Positions 17,581 through 26,259 of a stretch of 64,000 nt of DNA are shown here, piece by piece. Position 1 is the first letter of the stretch, and each line of letters begins with the position of its first letter. A program made the translations under genes and the position numbers. The DNA comes from Actinomycetota bacterium (GTDB lineage: Bacteria; Actinomycetota; UBA4738; HRBIN12): contig BPGL01000001.1 in the NCBI GenBank assembly GCA_026003015.1, positions 1,256,717 to 1,320,716 of the forward strand, read 5' to 3'. A model generated the notes under the pieces. It saw only the letters and a program-made list of their open reading frames with translations. It was not told the DNA's origin and did not search any database.

Positions 17581-18813
17581 ATGGGCCGGGCCAGGACGTC
17601 GGTGAGCCTCGGAGCCGCGCTGCTCGCCGTCGCTGGGACGATGGCGGTGGGCGCGGCGCTGAAGGCGCCCTGCGCCTCCGGGGACTGGTCGGACCTCCGC
17701 CAGTACCGGCTGCTGTGCTACTCCGACATCGTGCCGCTCCTGGTCACGGAACAGCTCCAGCAAGGGCGGCTGCCGTTCCTCGATCCCTGCGACCCGGTTC
17801 CGGGTCGCAACTGCGACGAGTACCCGGTGCTCACGATGGCCGTGATGCGCCTGGCCGCGTGGGTGGGCGGGAGCTCGTACGCCACGTTCTTCGTGGCCAA
17901 CGCCGCGATCCTCGCGATCGCGGCCGGCGTCGCCGCCGCGGGGCTGTGGGCGGTCGGGGGTCGGCGCGCGCTGTGGTTCGCCCTCGCTCCCTCCCTGCTC
18001 CTCACCGGCCTCGTGAACTGGGACCTGGTCGCGGTCGCGCTGGCCACGGGGGCGCTCGTCGCCTTCGCGGCGCGCCGCGACGGCTGGGCGGGGGTCCTGC
18101 TCGGGCTCGGCGCGGCGGCCAAGCTCTACCCGGCCCTGTTCGTCGTGCCGCTCGTCGTCCAGCGCGTCCACGAGCGACAGCCCGACCGGGCCGTCCGCGT
18201 CCTGTGGGGCGCCGCCGGGGCCTGGACCGCGGTCAACCTGCCGTTCGCGTTGGCGTCGCCGGCCTCCTGGTGGGAGTTCTTCCGGTTCAACGCCTCCCGC
18301 GGCCCGGACTGGGACAGCCTCTGGTACATCGCCTGCCGCGCCGACGATCGCGCGTGCTGGCCGACGGGCTCGGTGAACCTCGCGTCCGCGGTGCTGGCGG
18401 TCGCCCTGGCGGGGGCGCTGTGGTGGTGGAAAGCCCGACGATCGCCGGGGTTCGCGCGCTGGAGCCTGGGGCTTCCGATCCTCGTCGCCTTCTTGCTCGC
18501 GAACAAGGTGTACTCGCCCCAGTACTCGCTGTGGCTGCTGCCCTGGCTCGCGCTGGCCCTGCCGAGCCTGCCGCCGTTCGTCGCCTTCTCGGTCGCCGAC
18601 GTCGCGGTCTTCGTCACGCGGTTCTCGTTCTTCGGCACGCTCTCGGGAGCCGAGGGCGCGCCGCAGTGGGCGTTCGAGCTCGCGGTCCTCGCCCGCGCGC
18701 TGGCGCTCGCCTGGTGCGTGGCGGACTGGCTCCGGCGCGACACGGCACCCTCGGCGCTCGACGCGCGGGGCTGGGCGGCGTGGGTCGGACCCGAGGAGGC
18801 GGCGACGGCGTGA
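17581..18813 (+). CDS. GT87-like polyprenol-phosphate glycosyltransferase
   Basis: A 410-residue polytopic membrane protein with about 10 hydrophobic helices, resembling the GT87/DUF2029 family of GT-C glycosyltransferases (PimE-like mannosyltransferases). Supporting motifs are RLPFLDPCDPVPGRNCDEYP in the first extracytoplasmic loop with acidic residues, LVNWDLVAVALATGALVAF, GLGAAAKLYPALFVVPLVV and LANKVYSPQYSLWLLP. Such enzymes transfer a sugar from a lipid-linked donor outside the membrane. The ATG at 17581 lies 9 nt after TAGGAT (17567-17572), so the mRNA is probably leaderless. It overlaps the next glycosyltransferase gene by GTGA. The acceptor is unknown. Confidence 0.8.
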   Translation: MGRARTSVSLGAALLAVAGTMAVGAALKAPCASGDWSDLRQYRLLCYSDIVPLLVTEQLQQGRLPFLDPCDPVPGRNCDEYPVLTMAVMRLAAWVGGSSYATFFVANAAILAIAAGVAAAGLWAVGGRRALWFALAPSLLLTGLVNWDLVAVALATGALVAFAARRDGWAGVLLGLGAAAKLYPALFVVPLVVQRVHERQPDRAVRVLWGAAGAWTAVNLPFALASPASWWEFFRFNASRGPDWDSLWYIACRADDRACWPTGSVNLASAVLAVALAGALWWWKARRSPGFARWSLGLPILVAFLLANKVYSPQYSLWLLPWLALALPSLPPFVAFSVADVAVFVTRFSFFGTLSGAEGAPQWAFELAVLARALALAWCVADWLRRDTAPSALDARGWAAWVGPEEAATA

Positions 18814-20003
18814 GCGAACGCACCCGGCCGCCGCGCCCGTCGGTGCGGCTGCGCGACGGACTGCGGGACGCCGTCGTCTGCGCGGTCGGCGTTCGGATCG
18901 GGCTGGCGGCGATCTCGGCGGTCGCGGCCTCCGGGCTGTGGCCGATCCCGCCGGATCAGCCTCCCACCGACGCCGGGTTCCCGCCGCCGGCGCTCACCGA
19001 CGGTTGGCACGTGCTCGTGACCGCCACGCAGCGCCAGGACGCCCTGTGGTTCCTGCGGCTCGCGACCCACGGGTGGTCCCCCGACGACGGGAGCGCCGCG
19101 TTCTTCCCGGTGTTCCCCCTGCTCGTGCGCGCCGTCGCCTGGCTGCCGGGGATCGGACCCCTGGGGGCCGCGCTGACCGTCTCGAACCTGGCGTGCGCCG
19201 GCGCCCTCGTCGTGCTGCACGGGCTCACCCGGCTGGAGTTCGGCGATGCGAGGACGGCGCGTCGCTCGGTTCGGCTGCTCGCCCTGTTCCCGACCGGGTT
19301 CTTCCTGTTCGCGCCCTACTCCGAGGCGCCGTTCCTCATGCTCGTGCTCCTCGCCTTCTGGTGGGCGCGCACGGACCGGTGGGGTCGGGCGGGGTTGGCG
19401 GGCGCCCTCGCCGCGCTCACGCGAAGCGTCGGGGTCCTGCTCGTGCTCGGGCTCGCGGCCGAGGCGGTCGCGCGCTCCCGTGACGACGGGCGACCGCTCG
19501 CGCCGCGCCTGGCCGCCGCGGCATCGGTCGCGCTCGGCACCGCCGTGTGGCTCGGCTGGTGGGGCCTCGTGCACGGAGACCCGGGACGGCCGCTCGACGT
19601 CCAGGCGCTGTGGGGACGCGAGCTCTGGCCGCCGACCCGCACGCTCGTGGAGGCCGTGCGGCTCGCCGTGGACCAGCGCAGCTACTGGCTGCTCGACGTC
19701 GCGATCGTCGGGCTCGCGATCGTCGGGCTCGCCCTCGCGGGGCTCGGCGTGGGACTCGGGCGGGTCCGGGCCGGCTACCTCGTGTGGAGCGCCGCGAGCC
19801 TGCTCGTGCCCCTCGTCGTCGCCGCGCCGTTCCGACCCCTGCTGTCGGCGCCGCGCTTCGCGGCGGTCGTGTTCCCGCTGGCGTGGGGCTACGCCGGGGC
19901 GATCCGAGCCGGACGCCTCTCCGACGCGGCCGTCACGGCGGTCTTCGCCGGGGGGTGGTCCCTGGCCGCCGCCCTGTTCGTGGCCTGGTACTACGTCTTC
20001 TGA
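18810..20003 (+). CDS. PIG-V-like mannosyltransferase-family membrane protein
   Basis: A 397-residue protein with about nine membrane segments, resembling bacterial PIG-V/Gpi18-type GT-C transferases. The first luminal loop holds QRQDALWFLRLATHGW, with the Asp expected for catalysis. AAFFPVFPLLVRAVAWLPG and LFPTGFFLFAPYSEAPFLML are characteristic of the family, followed by LAALTRSVGVLLVLGL. The GTG at 18810 overlaps the upstream GT87-like gene, so the two probably act on the same glycolipid or glycan. Sugar and acceptor cannot be told from sequence. Confidence 0.82.
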   Translation: MSERTRPPRPSVRLRDGLRDAVVCAVGVRIGLAAISAVAASGLWPIPPDQPPTDAGFPPPALTDGWHVLVTATQRQDALWFLRLATHGWSPDDGSAAFFPVFPLLVRAVAWLPGIGPLGAALTVSNLACAGALVVLHGLTRLEFGDARTARRSVRLLALFPTGFFLFAPYSEAPFLMLVLLAFWWARTDRWGRAGLAGALAALTRSVGVLLVLGLAAEAVARSRDDGRPLAPRLAAAASVALGTAVWLGWWGLVHGDPGRPLDVQALWGRELWPPTRTLVEAVRLAVDQRSYWLLDVAIVGLAIVGLALAGLGVGLGRVRAGYLVWSAASLLVPLVVAAPFRPLLSAPRFAAVVFPLAWGYAGAIRAGRLSDAAVTAVFAGGWSLAAALFVAWYYVF

Positions 20004-20098
20004 CGCAGGCGGGCGGGCGCGGGATCCCGCGACGAGGCGTCTCGTTGCGCGACCCGCGACCGATTAGGATGGGGCCGACACCGGGACCCGGAGGGACC

Positions 20099-20737
20099 GT
20101 GACGATCAGGGTAGCCATCGCGGACGACCACTCCCTCGTGCGGCAGGGGCTCCGGCGGTACCTCGACATGGCCGACGGCATCGAGGTGGTTGGCGAGGCC
20201 TCCAACGGCAAGGAGCTCCTCGAGCTCGTCGAGTCGACCTCCCCCGACATCGCTCTGATCGACATCCGCATGCCCGAGATGGACGGCCTGGAGGCGGCCC
20301 GGGAGATCCGCGATCGGTTCCCCAGCGTCGGGGTGATCATGCTCACCGCCTACGACGATCGGCAGTTCGTCGTCGAGGCCGTGCGCGCCGGCGCCCGGGG
20401 CTACGTCCTCAAGGCCCGTGACGCCGAGCACCTGATCCAGACGGTGCGGCTCGTCGCCGGGGGGAACATGGTGATCGACCCCCAGCTCGTCGTCGCCCTC
20501 GCCGAGGAGCTGTCCACGGCCAAGGAGCGCGACCGGCGCGCCGAGACCCTCACCGCCCGCGAGATCGAGGTCCTGCAGCTGCTCGCGTTCGGCCACACGA
20601 ACCGCGACATCGCCGAGCGCCTGTACATCTCCCCCGACACGGTCAAGACGCACCTGGAGCACATCTTCGAGAAGCTCGGCGCCTCCGACCGCACCGCCGC
20701 GGTCGCCGAAGCGCTGCGGCGTCGGCTGATCGAGTAG
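20099..20737 (+). CDS. NarL/FixJ-family response regulator
   Basis: A 212-residue regulator with a receiver domain (DD at 9-10, phosphoacceptor D55 in ALIDIRMP, T in MLTAYDD, K in VLKARD) and a LuxR-type helix-turn-helix (TLTAREIEVLQLLAFGHTN and SPDTVKTHLEHIFEKLG). The GTG at 20099 has GGAGGGA upstream. A TAGGAT hexamer about 30 nt before the start could be its -10. The next gene is a large membrane histidine kinase of the matching HisKA_3 type, so these two are a likely pair even though about 160 nt separate them. Confidence 0.93.
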   Translation: MTIRVAIADDHSLVRQGLRRYLDMADGIEVVGEASNGKELLELVESTSPDIALIDIRMPEMDGLEAAREIRDRFPSVGVIMLTAYDDRQFVVEAVRAGARGYVLKARDAEHLIQTVRLVAGGNMVIDPQLVVALAEELSTAKERDRRAETLTAREIEVLQLLAFGHTNRDIAERLYISPDTVKTHLEHIFEKLGASDRTAAVAEALRRRLIE

Positions 20738-20895
20738 CGACCGCCGGCCCCGTCCTCGACGCCGCCCGAAGCCACGGGCCGGCCCACGGGCCGAACGGAC
20801 CCGATCGACCCAGCGTGGGGTAGGCCGTCGGTCCATCGGTTCCCCCCCGACGGGTGATGGAGCCCCGGAGGGTTCGCCGGCATCATGGAACGGCG

Positions 20896-23004
20896 ATGCA
20901 CGAGGCCGCCTCCCCCCGTCGGCCGCTCGCCGCGCCGGTCGCGTTCCTGCTGCTGATCGCCGCCGCAGGGTTGATCGCGACCGTCGCCGTCGAGGCCGGC
21001 ACCCGTGCCCAGACGGTCGTCGCGTCGGCCACCTCGGCCGCCGGCGCCCTGGCCGCCGCCGCGATCGTCGCGGGGCGGGGGCGGGCGAACGGCTGGCCGG
21101 CCGCGCGCGGGATCGCGGCTGCGCTCGCCCTCGCCGCCCTCGCCGCCCTCGCGATCGGCTCGTTCGGCGCCCTCACGTCGGCTCCCTTCGGTCCGCGATG
21201 GACCGACGTCGCGCTGCTCGCCCTCGCGATCCCGCTCTTGGCCGGGATCCAGCGGGAGTTCCAGGCGCACTTCGACCCCACCGACCGGCGCGACATCGCG
21301 ATGGACGTCTGGCTGCTCGCGGCCTCGGTGGCGGCGCTGCTCTACCTCGTGATCCGCCCTCTGAACGCCGATGCGGTGACCTCGGCCTCCGCCGCGACGT
21401 TCGCGTTCCTCGCGGCGACCCAGCTCGTGGCCTTCGGCGTCCTGACCCTGTGGGTCGCGACGCCCGTGCACCTCGCGCAGTTCATGGCGTTCGCGACGTA
21501 CTCGATCGCGACCGTGCGCGTCGGCTCGGACTGGGTCCACGGCACGTACGCGGGAGGTCCCCGCTGGGTGAGCGCGGCCTACCTGCTCGCGCCGATCGCG
21601 CTCGCGCTCGCGGCCATCTTCCTACCCCACGGTCGGCAGCGCCGCGCCGCGCGCCGCACCCGGATCGTGCGTCCCGTGCTGGCGAGCACCACGATCATCG
21701 GAGCGTGCGCGACGCTCGGGATCGTCGCGATCGCCGACGAGGCGCGGGGCCTGGCGGGGCTCCAGTCGGCCGCGATCGTCGCGTTCCTCGGGCTGTCGGT
21801 CGCGCTCAGGATCGTCGCGAACCAGGTCCAGGCCGCGCGCGCTCACGACGAGGTCCGCGAGGCCCTCGCCCACCGTGAGATCGCGCTGCGCGAGGCCGAC
21901 GCGGCCCTCGAGCGCGTCCGAGAGGCCAACGAGACGCTCCGCGCGTCCGAGGAGCATCTGCGCCTCGTGATCGACGCGGCCGTCGACGGCTTCGTGGAGC
22001 TCGACGATCGCGGGGTGATCCTGCGCGCGAACCGGGCCTTCGCGGAGATGGTCGGGCTGGGCCGACGCGCGATCGAGGGAACCACCTGGAGCGCGCTGGC
22101 AGCGTCCGTCGAGGGTGCCGACCCCTCGTTCGCCGAGCTCACGAGCTCGGGCACCGCGACGATCGCTCGCCCCGACGGGCAGGTGCTCCACCTGGAGAGC
22201 CGGGCCTCGACGGTGCCGAGCGATCCTCCGCGCACGCTGATGCTCGTACGCGACGTGACGGCCGCCACGGTCGCCGACCGGACGATCCGCTCGCTGCTGC
22301 AGTTCCTCCAGGACCGCGACGAGGACCGCACGCGGCTGCTGCGCAGGACGAACGCGGCGATCGAGGCGGAGCGCAACCGCATCGCCCGGGACCTGCACGA
22401 CGGCCCCGTGCAGGGGGTCTCGGCGGCGTCGCTGTCGTTGGAAGCGGCGCTGCTGATGATCAAGGCGGGCGACGTCGAGCGCGGCATCGAGGTCCTCACG
22501 AAGATCCGCGCCGAGCTCGCCCAAGAGGCCGACGCGCTCCGCAGGCTGATGGCCGGCCTTCGACCGCCGGTGCTGGAGGAGCGGGGCCTCGTTCCGGCGA
22601 TCCGCGACGCCCTGGCGCGCTTCGGTGCCGAACGGGGGATCGAGACCTCGTTCACGAGCTCGATCACCGAGTCGGTCCCGACCGACCTCGAGACGCTCGC
22701 CTACCGCGTCGTCCAAGAAGCGCTGTCGAACGCCGCCAAACACGCCGAGGCCCACCACGTGAGCGTCGTCGTCGAGGCCGACCGGGGAGCGCTGCGGGTC
22801 GAGGTACGCGACGACGGCGTCGGGTTCGACGCCTCGGCCGTGCGAGAGTTCCTGCGCGAGGGCCGGGTGGGGCTCGCGTCGATGCGCGAACGGGTCGAGC
22901 TCGCGAGCGGCACGTTCACCGTGCTGTCCTCACCCGGGCGGGGGACGACGATCACCGCCCTGCTGCCGCTCGACGCCTCGCTCCCGACGGTGACGGTGCC
23001 CTAG
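20896..23004 (+). CDS. Membrane PAS sensor histidine kinase (HisKA_3)
   Basis: A kinase of about 702 residues. The N-terminal third has about eight hydrophobic helices forming an undefined membrane sensor. A coiled coil (HREIALREADAALERVRE) and one PAS domain (LRLVIDAAVDGFVELDDRG to LMLVRDVTA) follow. The output module has the HisKA_3 motif IARDLHDGPVQGVSAASL, then VVQEALSNAAKHAEA and VRDDGVGFD with GRGTTITALLP. The ATG at 20896 is the preferred start. A GTG at 20854 would add 14 residues. Its TAG stop overlaps the TAG of the converging PBP gene in one CTAG. The likely partner is the regulator at 20099. Confidence 0.88.
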   Translation: MHEAASPRRPLAAPVAFLLLIAAAGLIATVAVEAGTRAQTVVASATSAAGALAAAAIVAGRGRANGWPAARGIAAALALAALAALAIGSFGALTSAPFGPRWTDVALLALAIPLLAGIQREFQAHFDPTDRRDIAMDVWLLAASVAALLYLVIRPLNADAVTSASAATFAFLAATQLVAFGVLTLWVATPVHLAQFMAFATYSIATVRVGSDWVHGTYAGGPRWVSAAYLLAPIALALAAIFLPHGRQRRAARRTRIVRPVLASTTIIGACATLGIVAIADEARGLAGLQSAAIVAFLGLSVALRIVANQVQAARAHDEVREALAHREIALREADAALERVREANETLRASEEHLRLVIDAAVDGFVELDDRGVILRANRAFAEMVGLGRRAIEGTTWSALAASVEGADPSFAELTSSGTATIARPDGQVLHLESRASTVPSDPPRTLMLVRDVTAATVADRTIRSLLQFLQDRDEDRTRLLRRTNAAIEAERNRIARDLHDGPVQGVSAASLSLEAALLMIKAGDVERGIEVLTKIRAELAQEADALRRLMAGLRPPVLEERGLVPAIRDALARFGAERGIETSFTSSITESVPTDLETLAYRVVQEALSNAAKHAEAHHVSVVVEADRGALRVEVRDDGVGFDASAVREFLREGRVGLASMRERVELASGTFTVLSSPGRGTTITALLPLDASLPTVTVP

Positions 23005-25190
23005 GGACCCGGTCCGGTCGGGCTCGGCTCCGGCTCCGGGGAGGGCGACGGCGAGGGAGAGGGCGACGGCGAGGGAGAGGGCTCCGGCTCCGGGGAGGGC
23101 GACGGCGAGGGAGAGGGCGAGGGGAGGACGACGGGCACGTCCGGCCCGACGTCGTAGCCCTCGAAGCTCGGGGTCGCGAACGGGATCGGCTCCTTGCCCG
23201 CCATCGCCACCCGCATGAAGTCCCGCCAGATCGCCGCCGGGATCGTGCCCCCGAAGACCTGGCTGTAGCCGTTGATGTTCACGAGCGGGATCTCGCCTTC
23301 CCGGAAACCGACCCACACGCAGGCCGCGATCTGCACCGTGTATCCGCAGAACCAGGCGTCGACGGTCTCGTTCGCGGTGCCGGTCTTGCCCGCCACGGGG
23401 TAGGGAGGGATCGCCGCCGCGCGGCCGGTGCCGCTGCGCACGACCTCCTGCAGCGCGTAGGTCACCAGATCGGCGTCGTTCTCGTCGAGCACGCGCTTGC
23501 CCTCCCGTCGGGCCACCCGCCGGTCGAGCCGACCGTTGGGGAACCGGACCTCGAGGTAGGGCGTGGCGTCATGGCGCACGCCCCGCGCGGCGAGCGTCGC
23601 GTAGGCGTTCGTCATCTCCAGGGGGTTCACGCCGACGCTGCCGAGGGTGATCGAGCACACGGCCGACAGCGGCGAGCGGATCCCCAGGTCGTGCGCCACG
23701 TCGACGACCTTCTCGGGTCCGAGCTGGGCGATCAGCTGCGCGAACACCGTGTTGACGGAGTTCGCCGTGGCCTGGAGCAGCGTCCCGGTGCCCGACCCCT
23801 CCGCGTTCACCGGATGCCACGCCCCGTCGGGAGACTCGGGGTCGGGACAGTCGGGGATCGCGATCGTCGAGGGGCCGCTCCAGATCGCGCGCAGGTCGTA
23901 GCCGGCGCGCATCGCGGCCGCGAGCGTGAACGCCTTGAAGGCGGAGCCCGCCTGGCGCCCGGTGCCGCCGCGGAACGTCGCCAGGTTGAACTTGCTCCGC
24001 TCCCAGTTGCGGCCGCCGGCCATCGCGAGGATCTCCCCTGTCGGCACGTCGATCGCGACGAGCGCGGCGTCGGGGTCCTCGCGGGGATCCGGAAGGTGCG
24101 TTCGGATCGCCCGCTCGGCCGCGGCCTGCAGGCGGAGGTCGAGCGTCGTCGTCACGCGCAGCCCTCCCCCGTACACGCGGGCGCTCCCGTAGCGCTCGAG
24201 GAGATCTTGGCGGACGAAGTCGACGAAGTACTCGGCCTGCAGCGGGGCCGAGATCCGCTCGGCGTCGTCCGTCTCCACCGTGCCGCAGCACGGCTTCGCC
24301 TTGAGGCGCTCGGCGCGCTCGGGCTTCAGGTACCCGTAGCGCACCATCTGATCGAGGGCGTAGTCGCGTCGGAACCGATTGTCGAACGGCCGATCGATCG
24401 GGTCGTAGTCCTCGGGCGCGTGCAACACCCCGGCGAGGGTCGCGGCCTCAAGGACCGTGAGCTCGCTCGCGGGCTTGCCGAAGTAGGTCTGCGCCGCGGC
24501 CTCGGCGCCGTAGGCGCCGTGCCCGAAGTAGACGGTGTTCAGGTACTGGGCCAAGATCGCGTCCTTGCCCATCTCGCGCTCGAGCTTGATCGCGAGCAGG
24601 ATCTCGCGGATCTTCTGGCCGACGCTGCGCTCCGGCAGGACGTAGTCGTGCAGGCCGGTCGTCGGGTCGGTCACGTAGGTCCCGGCGTAGACGTTCTTCA
24701 CCAGCTGCTGGGTGATCGTCGAACCGCCCTGAACCTCGTTGTCGATCCCGCGGAGGTTCACGTAGGCGGCGCGCACGATGCCGCGCAGATCCACACCGCC
24801 GTGCTCGTAGAAGCCGTGGTCCTCCGTCGCGATCACGGCGTCGATCAGGTGGCGCGAGATCTGCGAGAGGGGAACGACGTCGCGATCGACCGCGCCGTGC
24901 AGCTTCCCGAGCAACGCGCCGTTGCGGTCGTAGACGAAGGTCGTCTGGATCGGCGGCAGTCGATCGGGAAGCGTCGTTCGCGCGTAGGCGACCAGGAGCG
25001 CGCCCGCGCCGAGGAGCCCGAGGACCACCGGGGCCAGGAGCACGAGGAGCCACCACCGGCGCCGCAGGAAGGAGCGCCGCTTCGCCCCGGCACCGTCGGC
25101 CGCGCTCGCGCGGGACGCCCGACGCGCACGGGGCGCGTGCTTCGGGACGTAGTCGTCCCGGCGTTCGGAAGGCTTGGTTCCGCGGGCCAC
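23001..25190 (-). CDS. Class A penicillin-binding protein (transglycosylase/transpeptidase)
   Basis: A 729-residue peptidoglycan synthase. A basic cytoplasmic tail and one membrane helix (about 46-70) precede the GT51 domain with catalytic E123 (ATEDHGFYEHGGVD) and GGSTITQQLVKN. The transpeptidase domain has SxxK at S416-K419, SVN at 478-480 and KTGT from 602. A CC pair near 301 and other cysteines may form disulfides. The last 40 residues are a Pro/Ser/Glu repeat tail. The GTG at 25190 is 10 nt from TAGCAT (25205-25200). Its neighbour DUF5318 matches the actinobacterial ponA context. Its stop overlaps the kinase stop tail to tail. Confidence 0.95.
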   Translation of the reverse strand: MARGTKPSERRDDYVPKHAPRARRASRASAADGAGAKRRSFLRRRWWLLVLLAPVVLGLLGAGALLVAYARTTLPDRLPPIQTTFVYDRNGALLGKLHGAVDRDVVPLSQISRHLIDAVIATEDHGFYEHGGVDLRGIVRAAYVNLRGIDNEVQGGSTITQQLVKNVYAGTYVTDPTTGLHDYVLPERSVGQKIREILLAIKLEREMGKDAILAQYLNTVYFGHGAYGAEAAAQTYFGKPASELTVLEAATLAGVLHAPEDYDPIDRPFDNRFRRDYALDQMVRYGYLKPERAERLKAKPCCGTVETDDAERISAPLQAEYFVDFVRQDLLERYGSARVYGGGLRVTTTLDLRLQAAAERAIRTHLPDPREDPDAALVAIDVPTGEILAMAGGRNWERSKFNLATFRGGTGRQAGSAFKAFTLAAAMRAGYDLRAIWSGPSTIAIPDCPDPESPDGAWHPVNAEGSGTGTLLQATANSVNTVFAQLIAQLGPEKVVDVAHDLGIRSPLSAVCSITLGSVGVNPLEMTNAYATLAARGVRHDATPYLEVRFPNGRLDRRVARREGKRVLDENDADLVTYALQEVVRSGTGRAAAIPPYPVAGKTGTANETVDAWFCGYTVQIAACVWVGFREGEIPLVNINGYSQVFGGTIPAAIWRDFMRVAMAGKEPIPFATPSFEGYDVGPDVPVVLPSPSPSPSPSPEPEPSPSPSPSPSPSPSPEPEPSPTGPGP
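23026..23124. repeat. Tandem repeat encoding the PBP Pro/Ser/Glu tail
   Basis: Two copies of a unit beginning GGCTCCGGCTCCGGGG start at 23026 and 23080 (period 54 bp). Inside each lies an 18-bp subrepeat, GGGCGACGGCGAGGGAGA, twice in the first copy and about one and a half times in the second. In the PBP frame it encodes alternating SPSP and EPEP runs. Length variation between strains is expected because both units are multiples of three. Confidence 0.85.
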
Positions 25191-25240
25191 GGCCCCGCGA
25201 TGCTAACAACCGGGGGCGGCGGGCCTGCGACCCCCGGCCG

Positions 25241-25663
25241 CTAGCCGGCGGCGGCGCGGCGCGCCGAGTAGGCCTCGCGCAGGTGGTTCCACGAGCACCG
25301 GCGGCAGACCTCGACGACGTAGCAGCAGGAGCCCGGATGGGCCGCGGCCATCCGCAGCGCCGTGGCGATCGACCACACCCGGCCGTTCTCCCGCTTCAGC
25401 GTGTCGCCGTAGACGTAGGCGAGCAGGACGAGCTTCTCGCGTCCGCACACGGGGCAGTCGCTGCGCGTCTCCTCGCCGACGTGGCGCGCCGCGCGCATGA
25501 GCTCCGGGTGCGCGTCGCACAGCTCGGTGACCGAGCGCAGCCCGATCCGAGCATCACGCAGCAGCGCTCGCTTCGCGAGCGTGTAGTCGACCACCCCGAG
25601 CGCGCGGCGCGTCGCGCCGACGAGCCGGGTCCGACCTCGGCGAGCCGCACCGGTACCGGCCAT
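25241..25663 (-). CDS. DUF5318 family protein
   Basis: A 140-residue cytoplasmic protein of the actinobacterial DUF5318 family, usually found beside a class A PBP. The core runs VVDYTLAKRALLRDARIG, ELCDAHPELMRAARHVGE, SDCPVCGREKLVLLAYVYGD and YVVEVCRRCSWNHLREAY. The four cysteines in two CxxC pairs (CPVC, CRRC) suggest a zinc ribbon. The ATG at 25663 lies 10 nt after TACCAT (25678-25673). A second ATG 6 codons upstream is less likely. Molecular function is unknown. A role in envelope assembly is only suggested by context. Confidence 0.85.
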   Translation of the reverse strand: MAGTGAARRGRTRLVGATRRALGVVDYTLAKRALLRDARIGLRSVTELCDAHPELMRAARHVGEETRSDCPVCGREKLVLLAYVYGDTLKRENGRVWSIATALRMAAAHPGSCCYVVEVCRRCSWNHLREAYSARRAAAG

Positions 25664-25742
25664 GGTCTGGCGATGGTACACCCCGGGGACGCCACGAGCG
25701 CATCCGACGAACGGACGCCCCCTGCGTAGGATGGCGCCGATC

Positions 25743-26168
25743 GTGCGACCGATCCTTCAGGAGGCCTCCTGGCCGATCGTGCTCCTGCGCGGCCTGCGCA
25801 AGCGCTGTCCTCGCTGCGCGGAACGCCGCATCTGGAACGGCTGGTTCGCCCTGGCCACCCGATGCCCTCGGTGCCTGCTGCGCTTCGAGGCCGAGTCCGG
25901 AGGTTTCCTCGGCGCGATGACCTTGAACTACGCCGTGGCGATCTCGGCCTGGGCCGTGATGCTCGGGGTCGTGCTCGCCGCGACGGTGCCCGACGTGCCC
26001 GTCGCGCCCCTGCTCGCGGCCTCGGTCGCGATCCTCGTCGCCCTGCCCCTGTGGTTCTATCCGCGTTCGAAGACGCTCTGGGCGGCGGTCGAGTTCCTCG
26101 TGCTGCGCTCCGACCCCGACTACCGCACCCCCGCGTACCGCGATCCCCGGACCCGGGAGCTCGAGTAG
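25743..26168 (+). CDS. DUF983 family membrane protein
   Basis: A 141-residue protein with an N-terminal zinc-ribbon-like pair, RCPRC and RCPRCLLRFE, and two membrane helices (about 60-105), the DUF983 arrangement. Function is unknown in the family, though some members sit with cytochrome oxidase genes. The start is uncertain. TAGGAT at 25727-25732 looks like the -10, which would exclude the ATG at 25731 from the transcript and favour the GTG at 25743. It is divergent from DUF5318. Confidence 0.78.
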   Translation: MRPILQEASWPIVLLRGLRKRCPRCAERRIWNGWFALATRCPRCLLRFEAESGGFLGAMTLNYAVAISAWAVMLGVVLAATVPDVPVAPLLAASVAILVALPLWFYPRSKTLWAAVEFLVLRSDPDYRTPAYRDPRTRELE

Positions 26169-26208
26169 GGCCCGGGAGCTCGAGGAGACGCGGCGCGCAA
26201 CCCTGGGG

Positions 26209-26236
26209 TTCAAGCTCCTCGCGGACCGGACGATAT
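26209..26236 (+). promoter_or_regulatory. Sigma-28/WhiG-like promoter of the PAS kinase
   Basis: TTCAAG (26209-26214) and CGATAT (26231-26236) are separated by 16 nt, the spacing of FliA/WhiG promoters (AAAG-N16-CGATAA). It lies 24 nt before the kinase start, whose own ribosome site GGGAGG follows. A second promoter of the same form precedes the GGDEF gene at 62802. Confidence 0.5.
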
Positions 26237-26259
26237 CCCGGCCGGGAGGTGGGATCGCG

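Noticed and set aside
23026-23124. Repeat block as a CRISPR array
   Set aside because: Units are directly adjacent without unique spacers and encode the Pro/Ser/Glu tail of the PBP in frame.
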